Shown here in pieces: positions 1 to 5,616 of a stretch of DNA of 6,445 nt. This DNA comes from CAG-791 sp963657295 (GTDB taxonomy: Bacteria; Bacillota; Clostridia; Lachnospirales; Lachnospiraceae): NCBI GenBank assembly GCA_963657295.1, contig CAVKMX010000127.1, positions 1 to 6,445 on the forward strand, in the 5' to 3' direction. The notes under the pieces are model-generated. The model made no database searches. It saw nothing but the letters and a program-made list of their open reading frames with translations, and was not told where the DNA came from. How positions within the stretch are numbered: the first letter of the stretch is position 1; every line of letters begins with the position of its first letter. The position numbers were made by a program, and so were the translations under genes.

Positions 1-1
1 C

Positions 2-910
2 TCTGAGGGAGCGACAGAGTACCTTCAGGCAACGTCTGCGGCCACACAGTTTGCGAATTCGTTCAAATCGGAGGATTTCGTAAACGGTGTCACGTCCACG
101 GTGCAGAATGTTTATATCGATGTTCTCAACCGTTTCTCTACGGCGGACTGGTCTGCTCTTGCCGACAACTTCGGAAATCTTTCCGGTGAAATTCAGACAA
201 CGGTGGCGAAGCTGGAGCAGTACAACAATTTTCTCGGTCTGAACATCGGCAATTCGCCGTGGTTCACGCTGCAGAATGCGTGGTCCGACAAGTCTGTGCT
301 GGGCATCATTGCAGCGCTGAGCGTTCCTCTCCTTGCAGCCATCACCCAGCTTGTCAACGTGGCCCTGATGCCGATGTCGAACAATTCCACCGGCGATGCC
401 CAGCAGGATCAGATGATGTCGTCCATGAAGACCATGAACTACACCATGCCGATCATGTCTGCATTTTTCTGCTTTACGCTTCCCGCAGGTATGGGTCTGT
501 ACTGGATTGCCGGTTCCGTGATCCGCTCCGCACAGCAGGTTTTCATCAACAAGAGTGTGGATAAGATGGACATGGACGCCTTTCTGAAGGCCCAGGAAGA
601 GAAGAACCGGAAAAAAGCGGAGAAGCGGGGGGATAAGCCGACCGCCTATGACCGCATGATGCAGTATTCACAGATGAGCACCAAGAACGGCCAGGCGCTT
701 TCCGGTGAAGAGACTCCCAGACACAGATCACTCTCGGAAAAAGCAGCCTATCAGAACCGCGGGACGAAGAGTTCTGCCGACAGTGCGTCTGCAGGTGCAC
801 AGAACCGGCCTCAGTACCGCAAGGGCAGCCTTGCGGAAAAGGCGAATATGGTAGCAGAATACAATTCCGTATCCAGAAAATCCGGTCAGAGCAAGACGAA
901 GAAGGATTGA
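2..910 (+). CDS. yidC: YidC/Oxa1 family membrane protein insertase, C-terminal part (5' end outside window)
   Basis: YidC inserts and folds proteins in the cytoplasmic membrane, alone or with SecYEG. The frame is open from base 2, so the gene begins upstream; the GTG at 101 is an internal valine, not a start. The 302 visible residues hold the last three membrane segments: a hydrophobic stretch around 293-367 (SVPLLAAITQLVNVALMP), then two packed segments at about 434-547 split by the family signature FTLPAGMGLYW and ending in SAQQVFINK, as in known YidC proteins. A cytosolic tail of about 119 residues follows (from about 551), rich in Lys, Arg, Ser and Gln; in YidC proteins such basic tails contact the ribosome. 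The tail repeats the motif SL(S/A)EKA (728-745, 827-844). The soluble stretch before the first visible membrane segment is polar and I cannot assign it. The N-terminal lipoprotein signal and first segments are missing. jag follows after 22 bp. Identity is secure; whether it is a YidC1 or YidC2 type is not resolvable here. Confidence 0.94.
   Translation, partial: SEGATEYLQATSAATQFANSFKSEDFVNGVTSTVQNVYIDVLNRFSTADWSALADNFGNLSGEIQTTVAKLEQYNNFLGLNIGNSPWFTLQNAWSDKSVLGIIAALSVPLLAAITQLVNVALMPMSNNSTGDAQQDQMMSSMKTMNYTMPIMSAFFCFTLPAGMGLYWIAGSVIRSAQQVFINKSVDKMDMDAFLKAQEEKNRKKAEKRGDKPTAYDRMMQYSQMSTKNGQALSGEETPRHRSLSEKAAYQNRGTKSSADSASAGAQNRPQYRKGSLAEKANMVAEYNSVSRKSGQSKTKKD
556..564 (-). promoter_or_regulatory. 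Perfect match to DnaA box consensus inside yidC
   Basis: The + strand reads TGTGGATAA, the reverse complement of the DnaA box TTATCCACA. It lies in the yidC coding sequence (codons for S-V-D-K). I saw no second perfect box in the window, only 7-of-9 relatives, so this is an isolated match and could be chance, although oriC is expected nearby. Confidence 0.25.
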
Positions 911-932
911 GGATGGGATAGAAAGGAATCCT

Positions 933-1850
933 ATGGCAAACGAATATATTGAAATCAGCGAGAAAACACTTGATGATTGCATCACTACGGCGTGCCGCAA
1001 GTTTTCCATCACCAGCGACAATCTGGATTATGAAGTCATTGATCAGGGGAGCCTTGGATTCATGGGATTCAATTCCCGCAATGCGGTAATCAAGGCCAGG
1101 ATTAAGGAGAATGAGCATGGCTCGGCTGCGGCCGGCGGCGATGTTCTGGGCAATGTTCATGCATCGCAGCTGCAGGAGCAATACGGAGCAGGACAGGAGG
1201 AGACTCCTGCGGAAAGGGATTTTCATTCGTCCGATTTCACGAGATCTGCAGGTTACGGAAAGGGAAGGGATTATGAATCCGGTTCCAGATCCAGAAAGGC
1301 GGGGGTGAAGAAGGATTTCACGCAGACCTCTGCGCATGAGAGCAGCTCCCGGCGTCCCGCAGAGCCGAAGGTGGATTACACAGAGGAACAGATTGAGGAA
1401 TTTAAGGTGAAGGCAGAGGCTCTGCTGCAGCCTATGTTCCGGGCCATGGGCATGGAGGTTTCGACTTCCTACCGCTTCGATCCGGAGGAAAATATTCTGA
1501 ACGTCGAGTTCGAAGGCGATGATATGGGAGTTCTCATCGGGAAGAGAGGACAGACGCTTGATTCGATCCAGTATCTGGTTTCGCTGGTTGTCAACAAGAA
1601 TATCGCGGGATACGTTCATGTAAAGGCAGACACAGAGAATTATCGCACAAGGCGCAGGAAGACATTGGAAAGCCTGGCCAAGAATGTTGCCTTTAAGGTG
1701 AAGAAGACGCATAAGGCACAGGCGCTGGAGCCGATGAATCCCTACGAAAGAAGGGTGATCCACTCGGCGCTGCAGGGAGACCGTTATGTGACAACGTACA
1801 GTGAGGGAGAGGATCCCTACCGCAGAGTTGTGATTACGATGAAACGATAA
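933..1850 (+). CDS. jag: Jag/KhpB (EloR) RNA-binding protein with Jag_N, KH and R3H domains
   Basis: A 305-residue cytosolic RNA-binding protein. Residues 1-57 form the Jag_N domain (SLGFMGFNSRNAVIKAR is its G-rich end). Residues 58-150 are a polar, low-complexity linker rich in Gly, Ser, Arg and Glu. Residues 150-225 are a type II KH domain with the RNA-binding loop GKRG at 203-206, followed by QTLDSIQYL. The C-terminal R3H domain carries R273-x3-H277 in NPYERRVIH and ends PYRRVVITMKR. In streptococci and lactobacilli this protein partners with the single-KH protein KhpA and affects cell elongation; a link here is inference. The ATG at 933 is preceded by AAAGGAA (922-928) at suitable spacing and gives the canonical domain start. 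A weak inverted repeat, AGGAT (910-914)/ATCCT (928-932), brackets this ribosome binding site. The gene is 22 bp after yidC and is followed by a terminator, so yidC-jag probably ends a transcription unit. Confidence 0.95.
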   Translation: MANEYIEISEKTLDDCITTACRKFSITSDNLDYEVIDQGSLGFMGFNSRNAVIKARIKENEHGSAAAGGDVLGNVHASQLQEQYGAGQEETPAERDFHSSDFTRSAGYGKGRDYESGSRSRKAGVKKDFTQTSAHESSSRRPAEPKVDYTEEQIEEFKVKAEALLQPMFRAMGMEVSTSYRFDPEENILNVEFEGDDMGVLIGKRGQTLDSIQYLVSLVVNKNIAGYVHVKADTENYRTRRRKTLESLAKNVAFKVKKTHKAQALEPMNPYERRVIHSALQGDRYVTTYSEGEDPYRRVVITMKR

Positions 1851-1869
1851 GAGACAGGACAGAGGAAGG

Positions 1870-1899
1870 AAAGGGTTCGCATTCGTGCGGGCCCTTTTT
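1870..1899 (+). terminator. Intrinsic (Rho-independent) terminator after jag
   Basis: The arm 1870-1881 (AAAGGGTTCGCA) pairs with 1886-1897 across a TTCG tetraloop at 1882-1885. That gives 12 consecutive pairs, two of them G-U, with no bulge. The 3' arm runs into TTTTT (1895-1899). It sits 20 bp after the jag stop codon and is the only stem plus T-run of this quality in the window. Expected effect: ends yidC-jag transcripts or reduces read-through into mnmE. Confidence 0.87.
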
Positions 1900-1902
1900 G
1901 TT

Positions 1903-1957
1903 GATGCGCCCGGCGGGCACACATCGGATGGGACGGCGGAGGCCCCGCAGATCCGAT
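1903..1957 (+). other. Structured GC-rich leader of mnmE (two potential hairpins)
   Basis: Between the terminator and the mnmE ribosome binding site there are two potential stems. One is small: GCCC (1908-1911) with GGGC (1915-1918), a 3-base loop, optionally extended by GATG/CATC. The larger joins ATCGGAT (1923-1929) to ATCCGAT (1951-1957), with GCGG (1936-1939)/CCGC (1945-1948) inside. No T-run follows either. I found no convincing -35/-10 pair here: TTGATG (1901-1906) has only a poor -10 partner. It matches no riboswitch class I know. It could be an mRNA leader or just GC-rich spacer. Confidence 0.35.
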
Positions 1958-1964
1958 ACGATAC

Positions 1965-1971
1965 GGAGGGG
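1965..1971 (+). promoter_or_regulatory. Shine-Dalgarno of mnmE that fixes its start
   Basis: GGAGGGG lies 9 bases before the ATG at 1981. The frame stays open upstream to a GTG at 1885, but that start would fall inside the terminator hairpin and add about 32 residues absent from MnmE proteins. The site therefore supports the start at 1981. Confidence 0.85.
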
Positions 1972-1980
1972 AACAGAAAA

Positions 1981-3489
1981 ATGGCACTGACCTTTGATCA
2001 GGACAGACAGGATACCATTGCCGCCATTGCAACCGGGCGGTGTGAGGCCGGAATCGGAATTGTGCGCGTGAGCGGCTCCGGTGCGGAAGATATTCTGAAA
2101 CGAATCTTCCGTACCGGGAAGGGCGCCATCAAAACGGAGTGGAGGCCGAACACCATTCATTACGGAACTATCGTGGATCCTGAAAGCGGAGAAGCAATCG
2201 ATGAGGTGCTGGTCTCCTGGATGAAGGCACCCCACAGCTATACGACGGAGGATACGGCGGAGATCAATTCTCACGGCGGCATTTACCTGCTGCAGCGTGT
2301 GCTGGATGCGGTGCTGTGCGCAGGCGCCAGGCCGGCCGAACCGGGGGAGTTTACGAAGCGGGCATTCCTGGGAGGCAGAATCGATCTTTCCGAGGCCGGT
2401 GCGGTGATGAATCTCATTCATGCACAGAACGAATTCTCCAGACGCAGCAGCCTGCGCCAGCTGCAGGGCTCCGTTTCCGGAAAGGTGAGGGAGCTCCGGA
2501 GCAAAATTCTGTACGAGACGGCGTTCATTGAGTCTGCTCTTGATGATCCGGAGAATTATTCTCTGGAGGGGTATCCGGATCATCTCCTGCGTGTGTGCGA
2601 TGATCTGATGCAGGAGCTGCAGCATCTGCTGGAGCGCTCGGAAAATGGCCGTGTTCTGCAGGAGGGAATTGAAACCGTCATTGTCGGCAAGCCGAATGCC
2701 GGGAAATCCTCTCTGCTGAATTATCTCGTCGGAGAAGATCGGGCCATTGTGACATCCATTGCGGGAACCACGCGGGATACATTGCATGAAACGGTTCGGC
2801 TGGGGGATGTACTGCTGCATCTTGCGGATACCGCGGGAATCCGCGAAACGCAGGATGTTGTGGAAGCCATCGGTGTGGAGCGCGCGAAAAAAGAGATGGA
2901 AACCGCGCAGCTGATTCTCTTCGTTGTGGATTTGTCCTCCGGTATTACCCGGGAGGATGAGGAGATCGCAAGGCTTGTGCAGAAGGAACTGGAGCTGGGC
3001 AAGCATTGCATTCTGATTCATAATAAGGCTGATCTTTGCTGCGGTGCAGCCGGTCCTGCAGGGGAGAGCAGGAATCCGGATCCGAAGATGGGGCGTGGGG
3101 AAAACAGCTCCAGTTCCTCCGAGGAGGTTCGGCCGGAGGGAGCGTTTGAGGAACTTCTGTCGGGAGAGAGAGTAATCTCGGTGACACTTTCCCTTCTGCT
3201 GGGAAGCGGAACGGAGCAGATCAGGGATGCCGTCATACAGCTCTTCCACCTGGGAGAAATCATGGATTCCTCAGAGCTTTTCCTCACAGAGGAATATCAG
3301 AAGACAGCGGTCCGCAATGCCATGCAGGCTCTTGCATTGGTGTCTGAGAGCATTCAGAATGGTCTGAGTGAGGATTTCTTTTCCATCGATCTTCGCAATG
3401 CCTATGCACAGCTGGGGCGGATGATCGGAGAGGAAGTGGAGGATGATCTGGTAGAGGAAATCTTTCATCGCTTCTGCCTTGGAAAATGA
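1981..3489 (+). CDS. mnmE: tRNA uridine-5-carboxymethylaminomethyl(34) synthesis GTPase MnmE
   Basis: MnmE (TrmE/ThdF) is the GTPase and folate-binding subunit that, with MnmG, builds the cmnm5/nm5 group on wobble uridine 34 of certain tRNAs. The 502 residues show the N-terminal formyl-tetrahydrofolate-binding domain (start DTIAAIAT, then GIGIVRVSG), a helical domain, and an inserted G domain. The latter has G1 GKPNAGKS at 236-243, with N239 at the potassium-coordinating position, G2 TTRD at 263-266, G3 DTAG at 283-286 and G4 NKAD at 348-351. The C-terminus is FCLGK (498-502), whose Cys499 matches the conserved, functionally required cysteine of the family. It is longer than usual (about 454 residues in E. 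coli). Much of the excess is a 46-residue polar stretch, 352-397, between G4 and the G5-like VISVTLS, including five consecutive serines; this span is normally under 20 residues. All key residues are present, so the protein should be active. mnmG follows 51 bp downstream, presumably in one transcript. Confidence 0.98.
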   Translation: MALTFDQDRQDTIAAIATGRCEAGIGIVRVSGSGAEDILKRIFRTGKGAIKTEWRPNTIHYGTIVDPESGEAIDEVLVSWMKAPHSYTTEDTAEINSHGGIYLLQRVLDAVLCAGARPAEPGEFTKRAFLGGRIDLSEAGAVMNLIHAQNEFSRRSSLRQLQGSVSGKVRELRSKILYETAFIESALDDPENYSLEGYPDHLLRVCDDLMQELQHLLERSENGRVLQEGIETVIVGKPNAGKSSLLNYLVGEDRAIVTSIAGTTRDTLHETVRLGDVLLHLADTAGIRETQDVVEAIGVERAKKEMETAQLILFVVDLSSGITREDEEIARLVQKELELGKHCILIHNKADLCCGAAGPAGESRNPDPKMGRGENSSSSSEEVRPEGAFEELLSGERVISVTLSLLLGSGTEQIRDAVIQLFHLGEIMDSSELFLTEEYQKTAVRNAMQALALVSESIQNGLSEDFFSIDLRNAYAQLGRMIGEEVEDDLVEEIFHRFCLGK

Positions 3490-3525
3490 GGTACTGCAGA
3501 GCGATGGATCCCCGGACTGCCTTGT

Positions 3526-3530
3526 GAGGA
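3526..3530 (+). promoter_or_regulatory. Probable Shine-Dalgarno of mnmG
   Basis: GAGGA lies 10 bases before the ATG at 3541, separated by a T-rich spacer. It lies within the 51-bp mnmE-mnmG gap, which shows no terminator or clear promoter, consistent with co-transcription. Confidence 0.6.
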
Positions 3531-3540
3531 AATTGTTTTT

Positions 3541-5439
3541 ATGACGGAACATGTATTTCAAATCGATGCGGATGTGTGTGTGATCGGTGCCGGTCATGCG
3601 GGGTGTGAGGCTGCACTGGCTGCAGCAAGGACAGGACTTCGCACGATTCTCTTTACAATGAATACGGACAGCATTGCAATGATGCCGTGCAACCCGCACA
3701 TCGGCGGCTCCTCGAAAGGACATCTGGTGAGGGAAATTGATGCTCTCGGCGGTGAAATGGGCAGGAACATTGATAAAACCTTCCTTCAGTCCAAGATGCT
3801 GAACAGGTCGAAGGGGCCTGCGGTTCATTCCCTGCGGGCGCAGGCCGACAAGGCGGCGTATTCAAGGAGCATGCGGAGAGTCCTGGAGCATCAGGACAAT
3901 CTGACCATCCGTCAGGCAGAAGTGACAGAAATTCTGACAGAGCTGTATGCGGGGGAAAGGGGAGAGGAGAGACGGCGCGTCTGCGGCGTGCGGGTCCATC
4001 AGGGCACTCTTTATCACTGTACCGCGGTGATTGTATGCACCGGTACCTATCTGAATGCCAGATGCCTTATAGGTGAGAGCATTACCGAAACCGGTCCCTC
4101 CGGAATGCAGCGTTCCACGTATCTGAAGGATTCTCTGTCCCGGATGGGAATTTCTCTGCGGCGGTTCAAGACAGGAACGCCGGCCCGCATGGACGGCAGA
4201 ACGCTGGATTATTCGAAGATGTCAATCCAGAAGGGAGATGAGAGGGTCATTCCTTTCTCCTACTCCACCGATCCGGCATCTGTTCAGATTGAGCAGATGC
4301 CGTGCTATCTTACTTATACAAATGAAGAAACCCATGAAATCATCCGGCAGAATCTGGACCGCTCTCCCATCTATGCCGGCATCATCGAGGGAACGGGACC
4401 AAGGTACTGCCCCTCCATCGAGGATAAGGTGGTGAAGTTCTCGGAGAAGACAAGACATCAGGTATTCATTGAGCCGGAGGGACGTGATACCAATGAGGTG
4501 TATGTGGATGGCATGTCCAGCTCGATGCCGGATGATGTTCAGCAGAGAATGTACCGGACGGTGCCCGGCCTGGAGCATTGCGCGATCGTCAAGAATGCGT
4601 ATGCGATCGAATACGACTGCATCAATGCCAACGATCTGAAACTGTCTCTGGAGACGAAGGCTGTGGATGGTCTGTTCTGCGCCGGGCAGTTCAACGGCAG
4701 CAGCGGTTACGAGGAGGCTGCTGCACAGGGGCTCATTGCAGGCATCAATGTCTCCCGAAAACACAGAGGAATGGATCCTCTCATTCTGAAGCGTTCAGAG
4801 AGCTATATCGGTGTCCTGATCGATGATCTGGTCAGTAAGGACAATCGGGAGCCCTACCGCATGATGACCAGCCGGGCAGAATACCGTCTGCTGCTGCGCC
4901 AGGACAACGCGGATCTGCGCCTGCGCAAATACGGATATGAGTCCGGTCTGATCACAGAGGAGCAATATCAGCATGTTCTGTGGAAGATAGAAATGATCCA
5001 GGCGGAGATGGAGCGATTGAAGGACGTTAAGGTGGGGGCTGCTGCAGCAAATCAGGAATATCTGCTGGGAATCGGTTCCACAGAATTAAAAACTGCGGTA
5101 TCGCTTGCCGAGCTTCTTTGCCGGCCGGAGATCACCTATGAAAAATTAAAGGGGCTCGACCCGGACAGGCCGGAGCTCCCTGCGGAGGTTACGGAGCAGG
5201 TGGAGATCAATCTGAAATACGAAGGATACATCGACCGTCAGCAGAGACAGGTGGAAGAGTTCAATCGGCTGGAAAATCGTCGGATTCCGGATGATATTGA
5301 CTATGATCAGGTGTCAAGCCTTCGTCTGGAGGCGAGACAGAAGCTGAAGGAGCTGCGGCCATCCTCCATCGGACAGGCTTCCCGTATGGCCGGAGTGACC
5401 CCTGCGGATATCGCGGTGCTGCTCGTGTATCTCCATTGA
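3541..5439 (+). CDS. mnmG: tRNA uridine-5-carboxymethylaminomethyl(34) synthesis enzyme MnmG (GidA)
   Basis: MnmG is the FAD- and NADH-dependent partner of MnmE; together they install carboxymethylaminomethyl or aminomethyl on U34 of tRNAs reading split codon boxes. The 632 residues are full family length. The dinucleotide-binding motif GAGHAG is at 16-21. CNPHIGGSSKGHLVREID begins at C50, and LNRSKGPAVHSLRAQADK follows. TGTPARMDGRT and GTGPRYCPSIEDKV come later, the latter with C290; C50 and C290 match the two conserved family cysteines. Further on are GLFCAGQFNGSSGYEEAAAQG, a second FAD-contact region, and the tRNA/MnmE-binding C-terminal helical part with MMTSRAEYRLLLRQDNAD. The end (RMAGVTPADIAVLLVYL) is the canonical C-terminus. 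The start at 3541 gives the usual short lead before the FAD motif. I see no truncation, frameshift or missing catalytic residue. A long palindromic intergenic element follows the stop. Confidence 0.98.
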   Translation: MTEHVFQIDADVCVIGAGHAGCEAALAAARTGLRTILFTMNTDSIAMMPCNPHIGGSSKGHLVREIDALGGEMGRNIDKTFLQSKMLNRSKGPAVHSLRAQADKAAYSRSMRRVLEHQDNLTIRQAEVTEILTELYAGERGEERRRVCGVRVHQGTLYHCTAVIVCTGTYLNARCLIGESITETGPSGMQRSTYLKDSLSRMGISLRRFKTGTPARMDGRTLDYSKMSIQKGDERVIPFSYSTDPASVQIEQMPCYLTYTNEETHEIIRQNLDRSPIYAGIIEGTGPRYCPSIEDKVVKFSEKTRHQVFIEPEGRDTNEVYVDGMSSSMPDDVQQRMYRTVPGLEHCAIVKNAYAIEYDCINANDLKLSLETKAVDGLFCAGQFNGSSGYEEAAAQGLIAGINVSRKHRGMDPLILKRSESYIGVLIDDLVSKDNREPYRMMTSRAEYRLLLRQDNADLRLRKYGYESGLITEEQYQHVLWKIEMIQAEMERLKDVKVGAAAANQEYLLGIGSTELKTAVSLAELLCRPEITYEKLKGLDPDRPELPAEVTEQVEINLKYEGYIDRQQRQVEEFNRLENRRIPDDIDYDQVSSLRLEARQKLKELRPSSIGQASRMAGVTPADIAVLLVYLH

Positions 5440-5447
5440 GAGCTAAG

Positions 5448-5479
5448 CAGATACAATTTTTGTAACTATTCAGCACCTG
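5448..5479 (+). repeat. Degenerate direct repeat, copy 1 (32 bp)
   Basis: Compared without gaps to 5544-5575, 24 of 32 positions agree. The first eight (CAGATACA) are identical, as are GTAA, a TTC and the terminal GCACCTG; the six bases 5456-5461 diverge. The offset is exactly 96 bp. Copy 1 runs into the left arm of the long palindrome. Confidence 0.6.
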
Positions 5480-5543
5480 CCAATTTCAATCGTGAATTTG
5501 TCTGCAAGCAGTCAATTCACGTTGAAATGCGGCAGGTGTTACA
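5461..5543. repeat. Long near-perfect palindrome, MITE- or REP-like candidate
   Basis: The outer ends TGTAA (5461-5465) and TTACA (5539-5543) are complementary. Inside, CACCTGCC (5474-5481) pairs with GGCAGGTG (5531-5538), ATTTCAA (5483-5489) with TTGAAAT (5522-5528), and CGTGAATT (5491-5498) with AATTCACG (5514-5521). CTG (5502-5504) pairs with CAG (5509-5511) at the tip. Only single- or two-base interruptions break the 65-nt core. An 8-base bulge (5466-5473) on the left has no right-hand counterpart, as if the right end had lost bases. Direct repeats CAGATACA lie at 5448-5455 and 5544-5551. The palindrome encodes nothing. Whether it is a nonautonomous mobile element, an extragenic palindrome family or an RNA structure cannot be decided from one copy. 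Confidence 0.6.
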
Positions 5544-5575
5544 CAGATACAGATAACGTAATTGTTCCGCACCTG
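5544..5575 (+). repeat. Degenerate direct repeat, copy 2 (32 bp)
   Basis: Partner of 5448-5479. It begins directly after the palindrome's right end and finishes GTTCCGCACCTG. Downstream, CACC (5570-5573) could pair with GGTG (5600-5603) around the small hairpin 5583-5599, so each copy may lead into a CACC-closed stem. Confidence 0.55.
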
Positions 5576-5582
5576 TTCGCAG

Positions 5583-5599
5583 CCGCAGATCAGCTGCGG
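5583..5599 (+). other. Small GC hairpin overlapping the weak rsmG ribosome binding site
   Basis: CCGCAG (5583-5588) pairs with CTGCGG (5594-5599) around a 5-base loop. The G-rich run that is the only Shine-Dalgarno-like sequence of rsmG, GGGGTGG at 5598-5604, begins in the 3' arm. The stem could therefore partly mask it. This is a sequence observation only; regulation is inference. Confidence 0.35.
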
Positions 5600-5616
5600 G
5601 GTGGTTTGAAAAATAT

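Larger units (their letters stand above)
5440..5616. other. 177-bp mnmG-rsmG intergenic region: palindrome and repeats, no gene
   Basis: I see no coding sequence here. The region consists of the long palindrome (5461-5543), the flanking 8-bp direct repeats, a degenerate second copy of the left flank (5544-5575) and a small hairpin (5583-5599) just before the rsmG start. No T-run follows any of these stems on the + strand, so no intrinsic terminator is supported. Promoter elements are weak: TTGAAA at 5522-5527 inside the palindrome's right arm has only poor -10 candidates (such as GATACA, 5546-5551). Confidence 0.7.

Noticed and set aside
101..910. yidC starting at GTG 101
   Set aside because: The frame is open to base 2, and the protein from 101 would lack the N-terminal half of YidC; this is an internal codon of a gene cut by the window edge.
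546..1922. 458-codon open frame on the minus strand, opposite yidC and jag
   Set aside because: It covers two conserved genes and the terminator and shows no family motif; treated as a shadow.
1885..1980. Upstream extension of mnmE to a GTG at 1885
   Set aside because: It would begin inside the terminator hairpin and add 32 residues unlike MnmE; the ATG at 1981 has a strong, well-spaced Shine-Dalgarno and the canonical N-terminus.
1834..3249. 471-codon open frame on the minus strand, opposite mnmE
   Set aside because: It overlaps an unmistakable conserved gene; its translation is Arg/Pro/Cys-rich with no recognisable domain, as expected of a codon-bias shadow.
5482..5528. Possible extra parS-like sites in the palindrome arms (TTTCA-at-CGTGAA and, on the other strand, TTTCA-a-CGTGAA)
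   Set aside because: One or two extra central bases break the CACGTG core and the required symmetry; the likeness is probably coincidental to the hairpin.
5474..5538. Long hairpin after mnmG as an intrinsic terminator
   Set aside because: No T-run follows on the + strand (GTTACACAG), and none suitable is seen on the minus strand.
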